The notes under the pieces are model-generated. The model had not been told where the DNA came from and did not search any database. It saw only the letters and a list, made by a program, of their open reading frames with translations. A DNA stretch of 61,752 nt from positions 1 to 61,752 of the forward strand of contig NZ_MLQR01000029.1 in the NCBI RefSeq assembly GCF_001866005.1. The letters run 5' to 3'. The translations under genes were made by a program, and so were the position numbers. Shown in pieces: positions 56,217 through 61,752 of the stretch. Position 1 is the stretch's first letter. Each line of letters starts with the position of its first letter. This DNA is from Anaerobacillus alkalilacustris. GTDB taxonomy: Bacteria; Bacillota; Bacilli; Bacillales; Anaerobacillaceae.

Positions 56217-57308
56217 TTGATTTTCCTAATATCTTTCATATGCTTTCTAGCCTCAATATTGGTGACTCCAGTCGTTATAAAACTAGCCAAACTAATAAAC
56301 GCTGTCGATCTTCCTAATGGCAGAAAAGTCCATCGAAAGGCCACACCATTATTAGGTGGTCTATCGATCTATTTAGGATTTATAATAGGCATCCTTTGGT
56401 TTCACCCAGAAAATCACTTTATATGGCCTATTATTATTGGTGCTACTGTCATAGTTTTAACAGGTATGATCGACGATATGATCCAATTGAAACCGCGATG
56501 GAAATTCGTTGGACAAAGTATAGCTGCGATTTCGGTTATTAGTGGGGGCCTATTTATTGAGTTTATCAATTTACCTTTTGAAACAATATGGGAATTGGGC
56601 TTCTTAGGCATTCCACTCACTTATTTATGGATTGTAGCCATTACGAATGCGATCAATTTAATCGACGGACTTGATGGTTTGGCTGCTGGTGTTTCAATTA
56701 TAGTATTAACAGCCATTTCAATCATTTCAATTATGGCAGGTAACTTCTTTATTTCACTGCTTACTTTAATACTTATAAGCAGTACATTAGGGTTCTTATT
56801 TTTTAATTTTCATCCTGCTAAGATTTTTATGGGTGACACTGGTTCGCTTTTCTTAGGGTTTATGATTTCGGTTATTTCCATTTTAGGCTTTAAAAGCATT
56901 ACCTTATTTACGTTAATCGTGCCAATTATTTTGTTGGCGGTTCCATTATCGGATTCAATATTTGCAATTATTCGGAGAATCGTCCATAAAAAGTCGATCG
57001 TAACCCCTGATAAATCCCATTTACATCACTGTTTAATGAAGATAGGATTTACCCACAAAGGAACAGTTTTACTTATTTATGGACTTAGTGCTTTTTTTGC
57101 GGTTTGTGCGATGCTGCTTACAAAATCAACTTTTATGGGTGGTTTCATCATTACCCTAATTATTATTATTACAATTGAATTAACGGTTGAAATCGTTGGG
57201 TTAATCAATGGTAATTATCGGCCAATGCTCAATTTTATCAGTCGATTTAAGAGGATTGGAAAGTCTCAGTATTTCTCTAAACAAAATAAGGATTGGTTTA
57301 AACATTAA
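56217..57308 (+). CDS. tagO: Undecaprenyl-phosphate GlcNAc-1-phosphate transferase (TagO/WecA type)
   Basis: 363 residues, about eleven helices. MraY-family motifs: KVHRKATPLLGG, GMIDDMIQLKPRWK, NLIDGLDGLAAG, FHPAKIFMGDTGS and DKSHLHH. Starts lipid-linked wall polymer synthesis. TTG start at 56217 with TTAGGAG 7 bases upstream. Confidence 0.9.
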   Translation: MIFLISFICFLASILVTPVVIKLAKLINAVDLPNGRKVHRKATPLLGGLSIYLGFIIGILWFHPENHFIWPIIIGATVIVLTGMIDDMIQLKPRWKFVGQSIAAISVISGGLFIEFINLPFETIWELGFLGIPLTYLWIVAITNAINLIDGLDGLAAGVSIIVLTAISIISIMAGNFFISLLTLILISSTLGFLFFNFHPAKIFMGDTGSLFLGFMISVISILGFKSITLFTLIVPIILLAVPLSDSIFAIIRRIVHKKSIVTPDKSHLHHCLMKIGFTHKGTVLLIYGLSAFFAVCAMLLTKSTFMGGFIITLIIIITIELTVEIVGLINGNYRPMLNFISRFKRIGKSQYFSKQNKDWFKH

Positions 57309-57331
57309 TTGTCTAACCAATCCTTATTTTT
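57284..57331. terminator. Bidirectional terminator
   Basis: AAATAAGGATTGGTT pairs with AACCAATCCTTATTT. It lies between tagO and the convergent FAD gene. Confidence 0.85.
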
Positions 57332-57334
57332 TGT

Positions 57335-59179
57335 TCAACGATTTTGGCTTAATTGTTTTAACAGGTGAGCAGCTATATAATAACCTTCTTTACGAGTTAA
57401 AACTCGATCTTCATTAATTTTATTAAATACCATTTCATTAATTAAATGAAATTCTAGCGCTTGTCCCCAAGTTCGTTCTGAAACTGAAGCGTCACTAAAG
57501 ACTTCAATAATATATGCTGCTATTTCATCTCTTGTGAAGTAACCTTTATTAAACGTATCATTATCAAATGGTGAAAGTAATTTAGCTGTAAGTTCTTCAC
57601 TACGAAGTCCGTTTCTTTGTATTCCGTTAATTAACAAATTGGTAAAGTGAAGACGGTTTAACTCTTTTTCCACTTGTAAATCATTATGATAACCTCCTAC
57701 GATTAAACCGAGGTTCATTAAATATTGAATCGATTCGTCGTACCACTCCCCTTCATATGGATAAGAAAGTTTGAAAGGCTCAACTTTAGCCCCTTGATCC
57801 TTTAGTCGTTGGCGAAGTGTAACGATTAAGGACGCATCTTTACTCAATTCTCTATAGTTTACTTTGTTTTCTATCGATAATTGTGCGGCAACTCCCCCTG
57901 CCTCACCAACAGCCATGCCTGTAGGGATAATTCTTGCACTACCCGCGGCAATGGAAGAGTAACCTGCAGAGCGACTAACTATAATTAAGTTGTCAATTTT
58001 TAATGGGACGATAGATCGAAACGGAATAGCATATTGGATCGGTGAACAAATGACATACCCATAGTCATTTGGAGAGGTTGCTTGAATATCCACTGGGTAA
58101 CCTCCGTAGGCAATACTATCCCAATGATCCGCATTCGTCCATATATCAGACATAGGAAGCATATATTCAGACTGAATATGGCGAGTTTCACGAATATATA
58201 ATTCCTCAGGGTAAGTTGCAATCTCAGCATTTTCAAAACCAGGAAACTCTTTTTGTAAAAACGTTAGGACGTGTTTGGTTTCACGCTTCCCTTTTTCTAA
58301 TCCTACTTCTATTGAATGAGGATCAAGGCCATCAACACCAAAAATTTGTAACGCATTTATGTAAAATTCTTCATCACCATTTCCATGATGTACCCGTACT
58401 AAATTTAATCCTCGTAAACGTGTATTATCTTCCACTGGCTTATACTCATAATGGAGGTCGTTAAATCCCCACGAAACCGAATCAGTGATCCATGCTTTCC
58501 CAAACCTTTGACTTTGAACCGCTCTCTTCACCCCCTCCCAATCAACGCCTGTTAAATGAATCATCAAAGTAGCAGCCATTTTACGATCATCAAGATGTAT
58601 ATCTTCTCCACCTAGAAAAAACGGTACACCAGCCATGACGGCGAAGTCGGCATCTTGAGTCGCATCAATAAAGCGTTTTGCGTATATTTCATAGGTTTCA
58701 CGATTTTTTACAACCAGCCCAGTAACGGTTGTTTGATCATTTGAGAGAATTGGAGAAACGACATCGCTATTAAGGAAAAGTGTTAAATTTTCCTCCTTTT
58801 GGATGAGGTTGTGAAATGCATCTTTCCCATGTTCAATAGAAAATGCATCATCCTCACCAACAAGCTTATGCCACTCTTTAAATATCCCCCCGATTGCAGG
58901 CTTTTGGTTTATACCATATACCATATCAATAAAGTTAAGCATACCAAATGTCATTAACCCGCCTAAAGCTTCTCTCTTTTCAATTAAAAGTGTTTTTGCC
59001 CCGTTTCTCGCAGCAGAGACTGCAGCGGCAACGCCCTCAGGTTCCCCGCCAATGACCACAACATCATAATAGTCAATAGTAGCCTCTCTATTCGCTGGGT
59101 TTTGAGCACTTTTTATTAAATGACTATTAGATATTATGAGAAAAAGAAGCAAAGGAATGATTATATAGATCTTTTTCAT
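57335..59179 (-). CDS. Exported FAD-dependent oxidoreductase with SLH-like tail
   Basis: 614 residues: Sec signal (MKKIYIIIPLLLFLIISNSH), a FAD-binding domain with VVVIGGEPEGVAAAVSAARNG and the IEKREALGG FAD ribose contact, RFIDATQDADFAVMAG and SRSAGYSSIAAGSARI blocks of the FAD_oxidored family, then two weak SLH-like repeats (YDESIQYLMNLGLIVGGYHN and a second near 565-600). No partner genes. Substrate unknown. GGAGG before the ATG. Confidence 0.8.
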   Translation of the reverse strand: MKKIYIIIPLLLFLIISNSHLIKSAQNPANREATIDYYDVVVIGGEPEGVAAAVSAARNGAKTLLIEKREALGGLMTFGMLNFIDMVYGINQKPAIGGIFKEWHKLVGEDDAFSIEHGKDAFHNLIQKEENLTLFLNSDVVSPILSNDQTTVTGLVVKNRETYEIYAKRFIDATQDADFAVMAGVPFFLGGEDIHLDDRKMAATLMIHLTGVDWEGVKRAVQSQRFGKAWITDSVSWGFNDLHYEYKPVEDNTRLRGLNLVRVHHGNGDEEFYINALQIFGVDGLDPHSIEVGLEKGKRETKHVLTFLQKEFPGFENAEIATYPEELYIRETRHIQSEYMLPMSDIWTNADHWDSIAYGGYPVDIQATSPNDYGYVICSPIQYAIPFRSIVPLKIDNLIIVSRSAGYSSIAAGSARIIPTGMAVGEAGGVAAQLSIENKVNYRELSKDASLIVTLRQRLKDQGAKVEPFKLSYPYEGEWYDESIQYLMNLGLIVGGYHNDLQVEKELNRLHFTNLLINGIQRNGLRSEELTAKLLSPFDNDTFNKGYFTRDEIAAYIIEVFSDASVSERTWGQALEFHLINEMVFNKINEDRVLTRKEGYYIAAHLLKQLSQNR

Positions 59180-59365
59180 TTTACTTACTCCTCCAATAAT
59201 TTTTTCAAGTTCTTGAGTGTATTCTTTTAGCTTCGGCTGAATTTACCGAAATATTCCTTTTGTAAAGGATTTTTGTATTTTGAATTTTACAATTCTTTTA
59301 TTAACCTATGATAATTAAAAGGACCATTGTTCGTTATTGTTAATGTTTGATTTTGATATAACGAA

Positions 59366-59411
59366 AAAAACCTTAAAAATAAATAGAAATCTATTTATTC
59401 TTAAGGTTTTT
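59366..59411 (-). terminator. Terminator of the 2-epimerase gene
   Basis: AAAACCTTAA-AATAAATAGA pairs with TCTATTTATT-TTAAGGTTTT. Confidence 0.85.
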
Positions 59412-59435
59412 GAAACAAATATTAAGAAAAAGCAA

Positions 59436-60533
59436 CTAATTTTCTTCTAATATATCCGCAATTTTTTTACTTGCAAATCCGTCACCATACGGATTTCTAG
59501 CCTGACTCATTTTTTCATATTCTCCTTTATCACACAGAAGCTTTCTTATGGCTTCGTAAATCCCATCTTCTTTTATTCCTACCAATTTTAAAGTACCAGC
59601 AGCTACTCCTTCAGGTCTCTCAGTTGTATTACGCATCACTAATACTGGTTTGCCCAGACTTGGGGCTTCTTCTTGGATTCCACCACTATCTGTTAATATT
59701 AAGTAGGATCTTGAAAGAAAGTTATGAAAATCCAAAACCCCTAAAGGTTCAATTATTCTAACCCTATTACAATTTCCTAAAATTCCTTGAGCATTACTTC
59801 GTATTTCTGGATTTAAATGAATAGGATACACGACTTTTATATCTGGATACTCATCTACAATTCTCTTTAATGCTCTGAAAATGTTTCTTATTGGTTCACC
59901 GAGATTTTCTCTTCGATGGGCGGTTAATAGAACTAGTTTACTATCAGCAGCCCAATCTAGTTGTTCGTGGTAATAAGGATCTTTTACGGTCATTTTTAAT
60001 GCATCGATTGCGGTATTACCAGTAACATAAATGCTATTAGGGTTCTTACCTTCCTTAATTAAGTTAGCTTTGGTTTGTTCTGTCGGTGTAAAATGGTATT
60101 TTGCTATAATCCCAATGGCTTGCCTGTTAAACTCTTCTGGAAATGGTGAATAAATATCATATGTTCTTAGCCCTGCTTCTACATGACCAATAGGAATTTT
60201 CGAATAAAAACAAGCTAATCCTGTTACAAATGTTGTTGTAGTATCCCCATGAACCAAAACGACATCAGGTTTAACCTCTTCGAGAATTCGTTGCAACTTC
60301 TCTAAAATATTAAGGGTGACGTCAAATAAAGTTTGCTTCGTTTTCATAATTGAAAAGTCAAAGTCAGGAACAACTTGGAATGCATTCAAAACTTGATCCA
60401 ACATTTCCCTATGTTGTCCTGTAACACAAATGACCGTCTCTATTCTATCTCTACTTTTTAGTTCGTGTACTAAAGGACACATCTTAATGGCTTCGGGTCT
60501 AGTTCCAAACACTATCAGTATTTTTTTCTTCAT
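59436..60533 (-). CDS. wecB: UDP-N-acetylglucosamine 2-epimerase (non-hydrolysing)
   Basis: 365 residues. Motifs FGTRPEAIKMCPL, VTGQHREMLDQV, VHGDTTT, HVEAGLRTYD, TAHRRENLGEPI and DSGGIQEEAPSLGKPVL. Makes UDP-ManNAc for the TagA-like transferase. Own terminator. No GGAGG is evident before the ATG; the site is weak. Confidence 0.94.
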   Translation of the reverse strand: MKKKILIVFGTRPEAIKMCPLVHELKSRDRIETVICVTGQHREMLDQVLNAFQVVPDFDFSIMKTKQTLFDVTLNILEKLQRILEEVKPDVVLVHGDTTTTFVTGLACFYSKIPIGHVEAGLRTYDIYSPFPEEFNRQAIGIIAKYHFTPTEQTKANLIKEGKNPNSIYVTGNTAIDALKMTVKDPYYHEQLDWAADSKLVLLTAHRRENLGEPIRNIFRALKRIVDEYPDIKVVYPIHLNPEIRSNAQGILGNCNRVRIIEPLGVLDFHNFLSRSYLILTDSGGIQEEAPSLGKPVLVMRNTTERPEGVAAGTLKLVGIKEDGIYEAIRKLLCDKGEYEKMSQARNPYGDGFASKKIADILEEN

Positions 60534-60819
60534 ACTCGCTTACCAACTTTACAATTAATTTTATTAAACCAATTTTGCCCTGAGGGATGTACTCATTGAC
60601 TTCAGATTGCTAGTCATTTTTTTATTTCATACCTAAGATTGAGTCAATGATCTTTGTTTAAGAGACATTCCATTTTACTCTTCCCACAGTAATTCACACC
60701 TCGTTATACAACCTATTCTCTTTTTATACAAGGTATATGTGTATTCACCCTCATTAAGAACTACCAAAAAGGTCCAGATCCATTCTGATTATAACGTTAA
60801 TTAGCTCATCCGATATTTC
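60534..60819. other. Gap upstream of the 2-epimerase gene
   Basis: Promoter side of the epimerase gene and AT-rich sequence. Nothing recognised. Confidence 0.4.
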
Positions 60820-60990
60820 CTAATGCGGCCGAGCGAAAAACTCTCCACTTAACAAAATATAAGCGACAGGCAGTTCTTCAGAGGAATTGTCACATAATAG
60901 CCATGGGTACAACGCTAAAAGGATAGAAATGTTCTCGATACGACTCATATTATTCTTTGGACTTTTTGACCATATCACACCAAATTGCAT
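60820..60990 (-). CDS. Hypothetical 56-residue protein
   Basis: Starts MQFGVIWSKSPKNNMSRIEN and has a hydrophobic middle (ISILLALYPWLL). AGGAAAAAG lies close to the ATG at 60990. No family recognised. Divergent from the next small gene. Confidence 0.35.
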   Translation of the reverse strand: MQFGVIWSKSPKNNMSRIENISILLALYPWLLCDNSSEELPVAYILLSGEFFARPH

Positions 60991-61041
60991 CTTTTTCCTA
61001 GAAAACTTTAATTGGCATTAATAAAAGGGGAGTCTAAAAGT

Positions 61042-61239
61042 ATGTATTATTACCGCTCGAATCAAACCCAAAATAATTATAATTGCTCTTATATTTTAGA
61101 ATTACTCAACTATAGTCTATATTTAGAGAAAATGATTTGTTCAATGACTACACAGCTATTCTATATTGAGGAAACAGAGGATTTAAAAGGTAACCCCGAA
61201 ATGCATCAACATCTCGTCCCTGCATCGTATATCGTGTAA
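61042..61239 (+). CDS. Hypothetical 65-residue protein
   Basis: Starts MYYYRSNQTQNNYNCSYILE; Tyr/Asn-rich and helical, with three Cys or Met-Cys pairs. GGGGAG lies 10 bases before the ATG at 61042. Its last third may run into the flank of the IS200/IS605 element, so the true C-terminus could be altered. Confidence 0.45.
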   Translation: MYYYRSNQTQNNYNCSYILELLNYSLYLEKMICSMTTQLFYIEETEDLKGNPEMHQHLVPASYIV

Positions 61240-61297
61240 CAGCAGTCGGCTCTGCCCTACGGTTACAGAATGGGGAGTTCCAAGATAATAGCATTCT

Positions 61298-61410
61298 CAT
61301 GGCCTTAAACGACCACCCGCTAAAGCAGGTGGATTTGGACATAAAATGTCGACGACTAAAGTCGTTTCTTAAGACTGAAGTCCTCTCAAAGTCCAACATG
61401 CTTAAGCAAA
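61298..61410 (-). mobile_element. Probable right-end hairpins of the IS200/IS605 element
   Basis: CCACC-CGCTAAAGCA-GGTGG (about 61302-61321) and GACGACTAAAGTCG-type and GACTGAAGTC sequence downstream of tnpA resemble subterminal hairpins recognised by Y1 transposases. The exact end cannot be fixed without a second copy. Confidence 0.5.
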
Positions 61411-61427
61411 CTAAAATTTGACTAAAC

Positions 61428-61752
61428 TCATTCTTCAATCCTAAATATGTCGTTCTTTTCTTCATTAAACTGGTTTGCAATATAATTTCTAATTGTTTCT
61501 TCATCCACATTTCCTACTGTGACACAAAAATAACCTCTTGCCCATAAATGTTGTCCCCAATATTTCTTTTTCAGTTCAGGAAATTGATCCTGGAGTAGCC
61601 TAGAGGATCTTCCTTTTAGGTACTGCATAATTTTACTTGGGGCAAGACTTGGTGGACATGATAACAATAAGTGGATGTGATCTTTTCCAACACTTCCTTG
61701 TAAAATGGTGATGCCTCTCGCTTCGCATCCTTGCCTGATTAGCTCTCGTGTT
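61428..61752 (-). CDS. tnpA: IS200/IS605 transposase TnpA (partial)
   Basis: The frame is open from the right edge and gives 107 residues to a TGA at 61428. It has the HUH motif (KDHIHLLLS), SPPSLAPSKIMQYLKGRSS-type sequence, the YWGQHLWARGYFCVTVG strand and the catalytic Tyr in DEETIRNYI. The first 40 or so residues lie outside the window. Single-strand DNA transposase of the Y1 type. Confidence 0.9.
   Translation of the reverse strand, partial: TRELIRQGCEARGITILQGSVGKDHIHLLLSCPPSLAPSKIMQYLKGRSSRLLQDQFPELKKKYWGQHLWARGYFCVTVGNVDEETIRNYIANQFNEEKNDIFRIEE

Noticed and set aside
61148..61510. 120-codon frame on minus
   Set aside because: It reads across the tnpA end in another frame and through the hairpin region of the IS element.
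1..61752. CRISPR array or rRNA genes
   Set aside because: No regularly spaced direct repeats with unique spacers and no rRNA sequence were seen; the repeats present are long, dispersed and foldback.

Overview
The window is low-GC Firmicute DNA from an endospore-forming Bacillaceae. It carries small acid-soluble spore proteins (Tlp, SspN, SspO, SspP), a SleL/YaaH-like spore glycosidase, SpoIID- and SpoVB-type proteins, and the sspO/citB and tlp/yneP neighbourhoods known from Bacillus. A complete selenocysteine (Sec) system and a pyruvylated cell-wall polymer/SLH surface system make an Anaerobacillus-like alkaliphile a reasonable guess; that genus call is inference only.

Layout. 1-250 is the end of an IS66-type element. 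360-24660 is housekeeping and spore genes: metA, an RNase H-like protein, a PHP phosphoesterase, nadE, tlp, a thioesterase, a tandem-AAA SpoVK-like ATPase, a DMT transporter, copC/copD-type genes, a LysM-GH18 spore enzyme, ku with a LigD split into two genes, sspN, an FbpB-like protein, a YetF/DUF1657 pair, citB, sspO and sspP. Seven copies plus fragments of a foldback repeat family are scattered between these genes.

25230-38134 is a selenium region. selA, a previously uncalled SelW-like selenoprotein (in-frame UGA plus a canonical bacterial SECIS hairpin), selD (itself with Sec in the active site), a LysR regulator, a glycosyltransferase overlapping the start-proximal 3' end of selB, selB, and the tRNA-Sec gene selC. 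SelD makes selenophosphate, SelA and tRNA-Sec make Sec-tRNA, and SelB delivers it to UGA codons; SelW and SelD are two consumers visible here. The glycosyltransferase resembles the selenosugar synthase type (SenB) and may be a second outlet for selenophosphate. A degenerate tyrosine integrase lies next to selC. A CNNM/CorC protein, a LysM-histidine phosphatase fusion and an HD-GYP protein sit between selB and selC.

39900-60533 is a cell-surface region. Exported proteins (SpoIID-like, two SLH/LysM/copper-amine-oxidase-type lipoproteins, an SLH subtilase, an SLH GH18 enzyme, an acidic lipoprotein) face a secondary cell-wall polymer cluster: tagA-type ManNAc transferase, a flippase, a DUF5693 protein, csaB pyruvyl transferase, tagO-type initiating transferase and the UDP-GlcNAc 2-epimerase. 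Pyruvylated polymer made by the second set is the known ligand for SLH domains in the first. An exported FAD oxidoreductase with SLH-like C-terminal repeats sits within it. The window ends in an IS200/IS605 element (partial TnpA).
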